From Methylovulum psychrotolerans (GTDB lineage: Bacteria > Pseudomonadota > Gammaproteobacteria > Methylococcales > Methylomonadaceae): a stretch of 38,073 nt of DNA. Shown in pieces: positions 24,583-33,581 of this stretch. Both the position numbers and the translations under genes were made by a program. The notes beneath the pieces were generated by a model. It did not search any database and had not been told where the DNA came from. It worked only from the letters and a program-made list of their open reading frames with translations. Every line of letters starts with the position of its first letter. Position 1 is the first letter of the stretch. The DNA is taken from the NCBI RefSeq assembly GCF_002923755.1, contig NZ_PGFZ01000009.1, positions 118,288 through 156,360 on the forward strand, given 5' to 3'.

Positions 24583-27126
24583 TTAGCTTTGGTAGCCAAA
24601 ATCTTCGTTGTAACTCAGTTGGTGATTCGGCAACGCCTGCCCGCCGGAGAGGCTTTTTAAGTTGTCGGCGCCGTCAACTAGGGCAATCCTCAGCAAGCTT
24701 TCGTCATGTGCCGGGTCGCCCAGATAGAAATACTCTTTTAGCCAAGCCAATTCGCTTATTGCCACGGCTTGCGGGGCAAGGTAATCGGCGACTTGTACGG
24801 TGTTTTGCAGCAAGGTGGCCGCCAAATCACGCCACTGGGTTTGGTCGCGGATTTTTAGGTCACGCGGCAATACCCGTTTGCTGCCGTCCAATAAGGTGAT
24901 TTCGGTTGCCGATTTGTCGGCGGTGTGGCGGTAACTTTTTAGCAGCAATACTTGGACGCTGTCCTGTTCGCTATAGCGGGTGCCGGCGCGGTTTTCGGAC
25001 AAGGTTTTCCCGGCCTTGGACAAACCGACTAAGGCCAATTGCTTTAATTTGGCGCGGGTTTTTGCCAATTCGGCTTGATAGGCCAGCATCGGGCCTTGTT
25101 CCGCTTGTTCGCTATAGGTGGCTTCAATCAGCGGGCGGATGTCGTGGGGCAAAGAAACGCTCTCGCGTTGTTGCCAAACCGCTAAGCTACGGCACAGGAC
25201 ATAAGGGCTGTAGACTTTGGCGGTTTTGCCAAATTGCTGTTTGGCATCGGCAACGGCGGCATCGAAATCTGGGGTAAGGAGCCAAGCCTCACAGGTTGCC
25301 GTGGTAGGGCGTGGGGTATCGCCATGCCGCCATAACCGCCCTAGCCGTTGCAACAGCATGTCTGTGGGGGCAAAACGGCTGATGAGAAAGTCCGCGTCAA
25401 TGTCGAGCGATTGTTCCAAAATTTGCGTGCCCACCAAAATACGGCCTTGGGCTTGGCGGGCTTGGTGGTTGTCTTTGCCATATAAATCTACCCACAGCTT
25501 TTCCTTGGCGGCGCGGTCGGTTTTTAAGAACCGTGAATGTAAGAGGCCGCAGGCAATGGGCATGTCCATGGCGGACAATTGTTTATAAATGGCTTGCGCT
25601 TCGGCAACGGTGTTTTCAATCCATAAGACTTGTTGGCCTTGTGCGGCGCGGTCTAAGGCTTCTTGAATGGCTAGGTCATCCTGTTGGCAACACTGGATGG
25701 CAACTTCGCTGGCGGTCGGGCTGGGTGCGGCAAGCTCAAGCAATGCGCCTTGTTTGGCTTTGGCGGAAATCAGCGGGTATTGGTGGGAACATACCGTTTG
25801 CCCCAATAATGCGCCGCGCCGCTGTTGGGTTAGGGTGGCGCTCAAAATAATCACGGTGCAATGCAGGCCTTGCAAGGCCGTGACCAGTTCATCCAAGAGC
25901 GTTCCTGTGTAAGCGTCATAGCTATGCACTTCATCCAATATCACAACTTTTCCGGCCAGGCCGAAGGCGCGGACGAAACCGTGTTTGACATTCATCACCG
26001 CCATTAAGGCTTGGTCGATTGTCCCGACGGCGAAGGGGGCGAGGATGCCGCGTTTGCCACCTTCAAACCATGAACCGTTGGGCTGGCCTTCCACGCCCAG
26101 TTCGGTTTGTTTTAACCAGGCATTGCCGTGCAGCAACAGGGCTTTTTGATGCGGGCTGTCAGCGGCCAGGATTTTTGTTAAGAACTGGGTGACCCGTTCG
26201 TGGATTTTGTCGGAGGTCAGTTGGGTCGGTAGCGCGAAGTAAAGCCCCGTGGCTTGTTGGGTGGCCATTAATTGGTAGGCGACATACAGCGCCGCTTCGG
26301 TTTTGCCGATGCCCATCGGCGCTTCCAGCACATACACGCCGGGTTGTTGGCCGCTGCTGATCAATTGTTGCTGGATGGCGCGGGGCTCAAAGCCGAACAG
26401 GTCAACAAAACGTAAATCGGTCTGTAAGCTAGGCCGCACAAAACCGGCATTATCCAGGGCTTTCTGGATGTTAGGCCGCCAATCGTGGCTTGGGTCATCA
26501 AACAGTGAACCTGATCCTATCCAATCCGACACGGTGGTCAGCCCCGCCAAGGCTTTGGCTTGTAAGTCGTTGCTGACAATTGGGAAATCACAATTGAGCA
26601 AGTGTTTAAGCCCGTCCAGCAATTCGCCGCGCCGCGCTTGCCAAGCTTTGCCGCCAAATACGGCATCTTCGGCTTTATGTACTAAGTTGGGCGAGTAGCC
26701 ATGATGTTGGCCTAGAATTTCGGGGATATAGCGGCCTACGTTTAGGGCTTCGGCGGTCGCTTGGCTGACCCCTGCATGGCCTCCCCACAATTTTTCGGTT
26801 TCAGGATTGGCAGCCGATAATTCTGGCTTGGCGTTGTTTTGATAATGTTCGGTGCCACGGTAAATTTTTTCTTGGAATGTGGGGCTGACTTTACCGAGGT
26901 CATGGCAAGCGGCAACCAGTTCCGAACCCGGCGGAAACAACTCGGCACTTAACCAGTTTGGCATTCTGCCAAGCAATGCTTTTGCCACTTCCCCAACAAT
27001 ATGGCAGTGGTTCAGTATTTTGCGGCCCGGTTGTTTTTGCGCGTAGGTTTTGGCTAAACAGTCGTCAAGCAGCAAAGCGGCTGGCTGGTTTGGTATGGTT
27101 TTCTGAGATTTTTGCGGCTTGAACAT
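24583..27126 (-). CDS. cas3: Cas3 nuclease-helicase, type I-E
   Basis: 847 residues. The N-terminal HD nuclease domain shows the His in HCHIVGEVAKAL, the HD pair in VAACHDLGKVSPTF (H75 D76), H117 in GGHAGVSQ and GQHHGYSP at 139-146. The helicase part has Walker A in LEAPMGIGKTEAAL (K275), the DEVH box in VVILDEVHSYDAY (398-401), SATL and QRLGRLWRHGD. It degrades target DNA after Cascade binding. It is first in the cas transcript. All catalytic motifs are present. Confidence 0.97.
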   Translation of the reverse strand: MFKPQKSQKTIPNQPAALLLDDCLAKTYAQKQPGRKILNHCHIVGEVAKALLGRMPNWLSAELFPPGSELVAACHDLGKVSPTFQEKIYRGTEHYQNNAKPELSAANPETEKLWGGHAGVSQATAEALNVGRYIPEILGQHHGYSPNLVHKAEDAVFGGKAWQARRGELLDGLKHLLNCDFPIVSNDLQAKALAGLTTVSDWIGSGSLFDDPSHDWRPNIQKALDNAGFVRPSLQTDLRFVDLFGFEPRAIQQQLISSGQQPGVYVLEAPMGIGKTEAALYVAYQLMATQQATGLYFALPTQLTSDKIHERVTQFLTKILAADSPHQKALLLHGNAWLKQTELGVEGQPNGSWFEGGKRGILAPFAVGTIDQALMAVMNVKHGFVRAFGLAGKVVILDEVHSYDAYTGTLLDELVTALQGLHCTVIILSATLTQQRRGALLGQTVCSHQYPLISAKAKQGALLELAAPSPTASEVAIQCCQQDDLAIQEALDRAAQGQQVLWIENTVAEAQAIYKQLSAMDMPIACGLLHSRFLKTDRAAKEKLWVDLYGKDNHQARQAQGRILVGTQILEQSLDIDADFLISRFAPTDMLLQRLGRLWRHGDTPRPTTATCEAWLLTPDFDAAVADAKQQFGKTAKVYSPYVLCRSLAVWQQRESVSLPHDIRPLIEATYSEQAEQGPMLAYQAELAKTRAKLKQLALVGLSKAGKTLSENRAGTRYSEQDSVQVLLLKSYRHTADKSATEITLLDGSKRVLPRDLKIRDQTQWRDLAATLLQNTVQVADYLAPQAVAISELAWLKEYFYLGDPAHDESLLRIALVDGADNLKSLSGGQALPNHQLSYNEDFGYQS

Positions 27127-27415
27127 TCCTCACCCTTATTTTATTAGGACAATATAAACCCCTGCGCGGGGGATGCGAACCCGGTTATCGGTTCCGCTGC
27201 ACATCAAACCCACAGTGGACAGTATGGGAGGGGAAGCATAAGTTTTTTTGGGCAATAAATTCTCCACGCCCGATAGGTTTGTATCACTTTAGGGGTAATT
27301 AGACGCTATTTTGGTATACTGTATAGTTTTTTAGTGATTGCCGCAATAATGGCTGGTAAAGATATGCACAAAAACAGCATTTTCTTGTGCATGTTTTCAA
27401 AACTTCCCCCCTATA
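27127..27415. promoter_or_regulatory. divergent intergenic region: cas promoter and hairpins
   Basis: About 290 bases separate cas3 (minus) from the next plus-strand gene, so the cas promoter should lie here. An 11-base palindrome TATACTGTATA at 27315-27325 could be an operator or a -10 element. ATGCACAA at 27364-27371 and its complement at 27385-27392 form an 8-bp hairpin. A GC-rich palindromic piece, CCCCTGCGCGGGGGATGCG, at about 27163-27184 slightly resembles a type I-E repeat. None of these assignments is certain. Confidence 0.4.
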
Positions 27416-27679
27416 ATGGCTTTGGACAACCTGACCGAAAAAGACATGGTGGATTATGCCTACACCATCAGGGACAAGCTCAGCGAAAACCGCACGGTCA
27501 TGAAACAAATCGAAAACAATTCACCGGAACAGGCCTTACCGGGTGATTTTAACAAGGCGATAGATGATGGCATCATCGACAGCGGCGAAGCGCACCAAAA
27601 CCAGATGCTGCAATTATTGTCCGACCCCGCCAAAGTCGCCAGTTTTGCCGGGGTGGTGTTTGATTTGTTAGCGGGCTAG
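27416..27679 (+). pseudogene. probable HsdR (type I restriction) C-terminal remnant
   Basis: 87 residues. MALDNLTEKDMVDYAYTIRD, then NSPEQALPGDFNKAIDDGI and DSGEAHQNQMLQLLSDPAKV, look like the very end of some type I restriction R subunits (pattern PEQAxLGxFxKAxxDAxxDSxEAHQxxMxQLLS). The helicase and nuclease parts are absent, and there is no convincing ribosome site before the ATG at 27416. A small independent gene is possible. Confidence 0.45.
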
Positions 27680-27781
27680 ACCGGGCAAGCTATCTTAATC
27701 AACAACCTGGTATTGTAACTATCAGACTTTTTCTGGCATTCTATGTCGGCTATGCACGAGTAATAACGCTATTAACAACTC
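27680..27781 (+). other. intergenic spacer before the radical SAM gene
   Basis: About 100 bases with no gene; no clear promoter box or terminator could be named. Confidence 0.3.
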
Positions 27782-28684
27782 ATGACAAAATCGAACGCGG
27801 CATTTGCCACTTCCAATGATTTCCCGGAAAAGTTCCTAACCTATTATCGTTATGTATTTTTTATAAAACGTATTCTTAGGTGGTTACGGGTCCAGCACCC
27901 AATAACAAGGCTGCTAGGATTCCAGTACACGGTTGCTTCCGACCTGATTGAAATTGATCTGACCTATCTTTGTAATCTGCGATGCAATAATTGCAATCGT
28001 TCTAGCGCCCAAGCACCCGAGGCTGTCCACATAGAACTTAATTTGGTTAGGCGTTTTGTGGACGACTCCTTGGCTCAAAACCGTTCTTGGACAAGAATCC
28101 GCCTACTCGGCGGTGAGCCAACCCTTCATCCTCAGTTTGATGATATTGTGAACGAATTACTTCGCTATAAAGCCCACTATTCAGGCGTTCGAATTCAGGT
28201 TGTCAGCAATGGGTTCGGTCACAAAGTGCAGGCAACACTACAGTCACTTCCTTCATCAATTGAAGTCGAGAATTCAGGTAAAACGGAGGTAGTCCAACCT
28301 GGCTTCGGCCCCTTCAACCTGGCGCCTCAAGACAGTTTTGCGTATGCACAAGCAGACTTTCGTAATGGCTGCGAAATTGCAAGCACTTGCGGTGTCGGAT
28401 TGACACCACAGGGCTATTACCCTTGTGCGCTGGCTGGTGGTATTGATCGGGTATTGGGTCTCAAGCGAGGTAGAACAACGCTTCCGGATCCTGATGATGA
28501 AATGCGAGACCTGATGGCAATTGCATGTCGGCTCTGCGGTCGCTTTCGAGATGGGCACTTCGTACCCATCAAACTGAGACCCCAATTGATGGATCAGAAA
28601 ACGTCTCCAACTTGGCAGCATATTTATTCCGAATGGCACAAACGGAAGAGCACTAATGAGAACAACAGGCAAGAAATCCAATGA
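27782..28684 (+). CDS. radical SAM protein (CxxxCxxC) of unknown product
   Basis: 300 residues. The cluster motif is IDLTYLCNLRCNNCNRSS (C64, C68, C71), followed by RIRLLGGEPTLHPQF (GGEP) and IQVVSNGFGHKVQ. Later cysteines (GCEIASTCGV, YYPCALAGG, CRLCGRF) could hold a second cluster, as in SPASM-type enzymes. The N-terminal 40 residues are basic and hydrophobic. The substrate is not evident; a peptide or sugar nucleotide is plausible given the adjacent glycosyltransferases. It overlaps the next gene by 29 bases. Confidence 0.8.
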   Translation: MTKSNAAFATSNDFPEKFLTYYRYVFFIKRILRWLRVQHPITRLLGFQYTVASDLIEIDLTYLCNLRCNNCNRSSAQAPEAVHIELNLVRRFVDDSLAQNRSWTRIRLLGGEPTLHPQFDDIVNELLRYKAHYSGVRIQVVSNGFGHKVQATLQSLPSSIEVENSGKTEVVQPGFGPFNLAPQDSFAYAQADFRNGCEIASTCGVGLTPQGYYPCALAGGIDRVLGLKRGRTTLPDPDDEMRDLMAIACRLCGRFRDGHFVPIKLRPQLMDQKTSPTWQHIYSEWHKRKSTNENNRQEIQ

Positions 28685-29534
28685 ATGCTGTTATTGGGCG
28701 GGTATAGGCATTAAACTACCAACACTTTACATTATAGGAAACGGCTCAGGGCAGATTCCTGATAAAGATCAGTATCAACCTTGCGTGATATTCAACCCGC
28801 CAAAAGGTTATCAACCAACGGGATTAGAAGTCGGTATTTCTAATTGGAAACAGTATGGCAGCAAAGACAAGCAGAGGTATTTTGTCGTTGAATCCTCATT
28901 TCTTGATAAACCGCAGATTGAATTACTGGAACAAGGGCTGGCTAATTTTGTGCAAGCCCTACAAGAAAATCTCGATTGCTTTCCTTCTACAGGTTTGGTG
29001 GCGGTTCATTACGGCATACACATTTCCAAACAAGTGAATGTTTATCGAATGCCGCTTAAACCCAGCTTGGAACGCCCTTTGGATATGTTCCAACGAAAAC
29101 CCCTGCCCTGCGTATTCCATAATTGGCTAGGTGAACGGCGTATCGGATTTAACCTAATCAACCTTATGGATAGCGACCGATTAAGTTGGCCTTCGTTATA
29201 CTTGGATAAACCCCCTTCAGAATATCCTATTGCCCAAACCGATCCGTTCTTGGAATTGCTTGCCCTTTTCAAAGCATCTCCCCTAGAGGATAACAAGTCG
29301 GCTTTGATTGCTGGTTTTCAAACACTGTCCCAATATGAACCAACGGCCTGGCTAAACTACGCGAAGGGTGAGATGCTAAAGTCACTTGAACCCTACTTCT
29401 TTTTGGATCGCGATAGCCGGTATACGTCCAATTGGTGGCTGTATGATTATGCGGCATCGAAGCCGCTTGATAAAATTCTGCACATCTTAATGTGGTGCCA
29501 ACAAAAGCTATATTTACGAAAGGGCGGGCTTTAA
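28656..29534 (+). CDS. glycosyltransferase-like protein with sialyltransferase-type motifs
   Basis: 292 residues. LPTLYIIGNGSGQIPD followed by PCVIFNPP resembles the first motif of GT29/GT42-like sialyltransferase folds (GNGxS...V.FN). STGLVAVHYGIHISKQVNVY resembles the second motif (STGLxAL...V.V.GF). The C-terminal half has WLYDYAASKPLDKILHILMW and no recognised domain. I call it glycosyltransferase-like with moderate confidence. It is coupled to the radical SAM gene, and its 3' end overlaps the end of the opposite-strand gene by 21 bases. Confidence 0.5.
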   Translation: MRTTGKKSNECCYWAGIGIKLPTLYIIGNGSGQIPDKDQYQPCVIFNPPKGYQPTGLEVGISNWKQYGSKDKQRYFVVESSFLDKPQIELLEQGLANFVQALQENLDCFPSTGLVAVHYGIHISKQVNVYRMPLKPSLERPLDMFQRKPLPCVFHNWLGERRIGFNLINLMDSDRLSWPSLYLDKPPSEYPIAQTDPFLELLALFKASPLEDNKSALIAGFQTLSQYEPTAWLNYAKGEMLKSLEPYFFLDRDSRYTSNWWLYDYAASKPLDKILHILMWCQQKLYLRKGGL

Positions 29535-32519
29535 AAAAATCTCCTCTAATATTGCGGATTGCCGGGATTTTTTCTCTACCGAATACGGGTCACGCTGGTG
29601 GTAATAACAAAAGATGTCATCAATATAGAGCGGATTTTCTGCCAATTCGCTTATCGGCAGCATCACGGCATAATCGGTCACCTCATCGACCCAGTCACCG
29701 CCGACCATAAAATACGCTTTGGGAATGCGTTCAAAGAGTTTTTTCTTGAAACCTCTCAGGTGAGCCCACATATTCGCCCCCCCTTTTGTCCGCGCCGATA
29801 AATAATCGGGTTCATAGAGTTGCAATGGCTTTTCAGGTCGGAACAGGCCGCCATGTACTAAGTCCGCCCCTTCAGAATAGGCCTGGCTTAATTTTGCAGA
29901 CACGTGTTCGGACATCAGGCAATCATCCAAATCCAAGATGACGATTAACGTTTCCGGGTTAAGACAAATTTCTTCGACGGCATGAATAATATTACGGATA
30001 TGGCCTTGCCTGCTCCGGTGACGGATCAGCGTTGTCCTTTGCAATAAACCGCCAAGCAGATGGGGAATATACCAAGTCTCTATAAACTCCCCGCCATCTT
30101 CGATAATGATAAGGCCGAAATTCTGATCAACCTGCCTTGCCAAGGAGACAAAGCAGCGTTTCAGTTTTGCATGGCTGGTGCCCTTGCCTTTCATTAGAAA
30201 AACCAATGGCTCGCCCCGTCTGGGATAAGACCATCCAGCACCCGGTATCAGATCCCATTGGTTTTGTTGGCCTAGGGGAATAATGCCCTGAGCCACTAAA
30301 TCGCGGATTTTTGGCAAATCGCCATGGTATTTGTCACTATTTTGGGGATGAATGTAAAAAGTGCGGCTATCCCCGCCTCTTAAACAACGCATTCCCGTTT
30401 TTCTTTGCTGATGCTGAAGCGCACGATGCCACATATACGCAAATTGCCCGTTGCGGACAGGGTTTTCAATAGGAAGGAGTGAACGAAGGCGTTCACTATC
30501 GAGTAAGGCAAACCGAATTTCAGCCACAAACTCCCCATAGCCTGCCTGATAGGGCTTAAAGCCAACAATCGATTGGGGAATATTAAAACCGACTCCCAAT
30601 ACATCTTCCGTTTGCAGCGCCAGCTTCATGTCATTGAGAAAATCGTGGGCAAAATCTTGGCGTCCAATCAAGACATCGGCGTCGCACTGAAGCAAGTAAG
30701 GGGTTTTGACTTGATCAAATGCCCATATTTGCGCAAAGAGCGGGGCATTTTGTGAGGTGTGTGTTTCAATGATTGCTGAATTATCGAACCAGCGGCTGTA
30801 AGTGGTTCTGATCACTTCAGCATCACTGGGTGCAATCAAAATCGCATTGATGATGCCCTTGGCTTTTAACCGTGCGGCAATATCTTTGACTGTTGTTAAA
30901 TTACCCTCATTGAATTGGCGAAGAAACGGTCCCTGATACGGGTCTATCAACAGAATGATTTCCTTGCATCGGGTTGGATAGGAAAGTTGCGAGACGATAT
31001 GTTGCACTTGGTCTTCCAGGAAGGGGGCATCCTGTGCACAGGTTTTAATCAGTAAAGCCGTATCGCTATCTAACCGCATCCCTGGATACTGTATTTCTTT
31101 GGATTCGTTCGTTAAAAGACAATGCGGGAATAGGGTTTCAACCAATTGGCGATAAAACAGCCCAAAGCCGGGCAATTTCGCCAAGGACTCATGCTGACAG
31201 TGTATCGTTTCCCGACGGGTTAGTTCGTGGTCTGAATAACCCAGGATACCGATGCAATAAAGCCGTGCCGAAACATCAAGAAATCGGGATAAGGTGACAT
31301 TAACAATGTCTTTGCCGATGTCGATATAAACCAATTCACCGTTAATAGTCAGACGCAGGTTGTCACGTTTGATATTTGATGTAATGACACCTTGTTGGTA
31401 AGACTGTATCAAAAATAGCGTTACCACCGGTTCCGGAAGGGTTTCTTTTACCGGAAAGCAATCGAAATTAGGGTAATGGCAGAAAATGTTGCCACCCTCA
31501 CCGCACAACCAATCCGGTTTTGGGATAAAACCCGCAGTGCATTGGTTAAGCAACGACTCCAGGCGTTGCATTTCCTGCACATCCATCGCCCATGAATAAA
31601 AACGCTTCCAAACCTCACCGTTTTCCAACCAAACCAGTCCCTCTTGTCCAACCCCCAACATAGGTTTGCCATGGACAATGGCGGTTGTCCAATGGCGGGT
31701 GGCTTCCGCCAGTCGTTGCCGCTGAATGAGCCAGTGGGAAGATCGACGGTTCGCCGTCGTTTCGGCGCCACCCAGCGAATAAGCAGCGTAGATGGGATAA
31801 GGGGCTATCGTCCCCAAATGCTTTCGAAAAATCAGTAAATTAGCGACCAACCAATGGTCTTCGGCACTCCGTAAATCTGGGTAGCGAATTCCTGAACGGC
31901 ACCGTAAAACGAGATTGCAGGAAGGTAACTCCTGTGCGGCGTCTTGCAGACAAAAATCGTCAATGAAAGCTTGTATGCCTTGGGTGTTTTGTAAAATCCG
32001 TGGATCGGCGATGTTATCCCTATCGAGTTGTTTACCATTCAGGGTCAAGTGGTTGCTGCCAAGCACATAAATCGAATCATTTAGGTCTCCTGCCCGACAC
32101 AGCACCGATACTGATTCAGTTGACGCCAATGTATCATCGGCATCAAGCCTGGCTACCCAACGGGCATTAAGAAAATTCATATCCACAAAATCCAACAGCG
32201 CATTTCTCGCCCGTGCTGCGGAACCGCATATGCCTTTGACCACCACCACCTTGGGGTGTGGGAGTGGGATACCGCACTGTATTTGCCAATCATCTGCTGA
32301 TTGGTCGTCCAAAATGACAACAACCGCTTTGCCTTGCTCAACTAGCGTTTGCGATAACGCTGAGGCCAATGTACGGGATAGATGATGGGCTTGGTTATGG
32401 ATAGTGATGCCAATAATCACTTCAGCCTGCCGTGCGTCCGGATGCACCGGAAGGACAAACGCCAATTCTCGAGTACAGAGTGCCGTATGAAGCGTTTTTG
32501 GAGCCTGTCTAAATATCAA
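29514..32519 (-). CDS. giant fusion: three glycosyltransferase-like domains plus kinase-like domain
   Basis: 1001 residues. Domain 1 (about 32-260) is GT2-like: IIGITIHNQAHHLSRTLASA, DDQSADD, and WVARLDADDTL with its DxD at 126-128. Domain 2 (about 285-445) looks like a protein- or sugar-kinase fold: GQEGLVWLENGEVWKRFY, then SNIKRDNLRL (catalytic-loop-like) and ELVYIDIGKD (DFG-like). Domain 3 (about 485-720) is another GT with LLQCDADVLIG (D613, D615). Domain 4 (about 770-990) is a third, with LIIIEDGGEF and LIVILDLDDCLMS (D863, D865, D866). Such a chain suggests ordered assembly of a phosphorylated glycan. It starts 2 bases after the stop of the next upstream gene on this strand. Confidence 0.75.
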   Translation of the reverse strand: MIFRQAPKTLHTALCTRELAFVLPVHPDARQAEVIIGITIHNQAHHLSRTLASALSQTLVEQGKAVVVILDDQSADDWQIQCGIPLPHPKVVVVKGICGSAARARNALLDFVDMNFLNARWVARLDADDTLASTESVSVLCRAGDLNDSIYVLGSNHLTLNGKQLDRDNIADPRILQNTQGIQAFIDDFCLQDAAQELPSCNLVLRCRSGIRYPDLRSAEDHWLVANLLIFRKHLGTIAPYPIYAAYSLGGAETTANRRSSHWLIQRQRLAEATRHWTTAIVHGKPMLGVGQEGLVWLENGEVWKRFYSWAMDVQEMQRLESLLNQCTAGFIPKPDWLCGEGGNIFCHYPNFDCFPVKETLPEPVVTLFLIQSYQQGVITSNIKRDNLRLTINGELVYIDIGKDIVNVTLSRFLDVSARLYCIGILGYSDHELTRRETIHCQHESLAKLPGFGLFYRQLVETLFPHCLLTNESKEIQYPGMRLDSDTALLIKTCAQDAPFLEDQVQHIVSQLSYPTRCKEIILLIDPYQGPFLRQFNEGNLTTVKDIAARLKAKGIINAILIAPSDAEVIRTTYSRWFDNSAIIETHTSQNAPLFAQIWAFDQVKTPYLLQCDADVLIGRQDFAHDFLNDMKLALQTEDVLGVGFNIPQSIVGFKPYQAGYGEFVAEIRFALLDSERLRSLLPIENPVRNGQFAYMWHRALQHQQRKTGMRCLRGGDSRTFYIHPQNSDKYHGDLPKIRDLVAQGIIPLGQQNQWDLIPGAGWSYPRRGEPLVFLMKGKGTSHAKLKRCFVSLARQVDQNFGLIIIEDGGEFIETWYIPHLLGGLLQRTTLIRHRSRQGHIRNIIHAVEEICLNPETLIVILDLDDCLMSEHVSAKLSQAYSEGADLVHGGLFRPEKPLQLYEPDYLSARTKGGANMWAHLRGFKKKLFERIPKAYFMVGGDWVDEVTDYAVMLPISELAENPLYIDDIFCYYHQRDPYSVEKKSRQSAILEEIFLKPALS

Positions 32520-32521
32520 AA

Positions 32522-33376
32522 TTATTTATCCAATACAGAAAGTATTTCGGTTTCGCTCCAACCAAACAAGGCCAGTGCGCGGTCAAAAAAGCGTTGGCGA
32601 ATTGCTTGATCCATTCGGTCGCCATAAAGTTGAAAAAATTGGGCGAGGCCAATACGTTTGGCTTCCCCTCTTGTCCTGGAAAGGCAGTTGGATTCACCCG
32701 CCAGATACCAAGTGGCGGTGTGTTTGCCCGTAAAAACCATTTTAATGCCCGGAATCGATAACACCCGGTAAGCTAAATCCCTGTCGTTACAGCTCAAGAG
32801 ACCATCGGTGAAGCAGCCGGCCTTAAGCAAAGTTGTCAGCCGAATAAAGGTGTTTGAGCCTTGCCAACCCGGATTTCCTGCAAGAAAATCCGTTGCCTTA
32901 AATTGATAGGGGGGCTGATCAGATAAATCATTGCCCTGTTTATCAATCCGTAATCCAGATACGACGACATCAGGCCATGCTGTTGAAGCGGCCCATGTTA
33001 AGCAGGTTTGTATATGCTCCGCATCCCATTCATCATCGTCATCAAGTATCGCCAAATAGGCTTCCGGCCAATGTTCTGAAATAAAACGGATGCCGGTATT
33101 CCAACTGCCTGCAACACCCCTAGCCCTAACATTAGACAAAAAATGGAACGGCATGAGAGGAAATGCTTCGGTTAAACCAACTTTGATGCTTGCGGGAATA
33201 GGGGTAGTGTCAGCAACGACCACCAAAGCATCAAGGGATGCTGTTTGTCTAATGATTGAAGGTATAGCCCTAGCAACTAAACGCTCGATTCTTGGCAAGG
33301 TTGCAATCAAACCAATAACAGGAATATTCAATGTTTTTCTCTGGGTATGTTCAGGTGGATACCGGCTCAGCAACAT
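32522..33376 (-). CDS. family 2 glycosyltransferase
   Basis: 284 residues. The GT-A fold is shown by NIPVIGLIATLPRIERLVAR, SNVRARGVAGSWNTGI and the DDD motif in YLAILDDDDEWDAEHIQTCL. SNTFIRLTTLLKAGCFTDGL and CNDRDLAYRVLSI follow as in acceptor-site regions. It precedes the 1001-residue fusion with a 2-base gap, so the two are co-translated. Confidence 0.85.
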   Translation of the reverse strand: MLLSRYPPEHTQRKTLNIPVIGLIATLPRIERLVARAIPSIIRQTASLDALVVVADTTPIPASIKVGLTEAFPLMPFHFLSNVRARGVAGSWNTGIRFISEHWPEAYLAILDDDDEWDAEHIQTCLTWAASTAWPDVVVSGLRIDKQGNDLSDQPPYQFKATDFLAGNPGWQGSNTFIRLTTLLKAGCFTDGLLSCNDRDLAYRVLSIPGIKMVFTGKHTATWYLAGESNCLSRTRGEAKRIGLAQFFQLYGDRMDQAIRQRFFDRALALFGWSETEILSVLDK

Positions 33377-33581
33377 TTAGGAAAGCTGTCTAAAGCTGAT
33401 CTTCATAGTCTGGCAACGAAAATTGGCGGAGTATCCCCCAAAATTGGAAAGTTTGCGACAGAAACCCTGCTGCCTCGAAAGCCACCTAATGACAGCTAAC
33501 CCTTCTCAATTTCGACTAATTTCGATTGCACTTCGGAGCCGAATTCACGACCTCGCATGGCTAGCATCAATCTATCACCTA
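33377..33581. other. intergenic spacer
   Basis: About 205 bases between two minus-strand genes. It should contain the promoter for the glycosyltransferase pair. No convincing boxes or terminator were seen by eye. Confidence 0.3.

Noticed and set aside
27163-27192. GC-rich palindrome before cas3 that resembles a type I-E repeat of another kind
   Set aside because: The match is only to the general stem pattern and a loose 3' part; it does not match the local repeat, and it could be a simple hairpin.
27160-27220. Possible tRNA 3' end or attachment site (gcgaacccggttatcggttc)
   Set aside because: No T-arm with a seven-base loop or acceptor stem can be formed, and no partner copy was found.
27270-27300. 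Eight-base match (tcacttta) to the possible pseudo-guide near the cas promoter
   Set aside because: It is too short, lacks a suitable PAM and mismatches at the first seed bases; chance is sufficient.
27315-27325. Palindrome TATACTGTATA as a LexA box
   Set aside because: Its spacing and bases do not fit the CTGT-N8-ACAG consensus.
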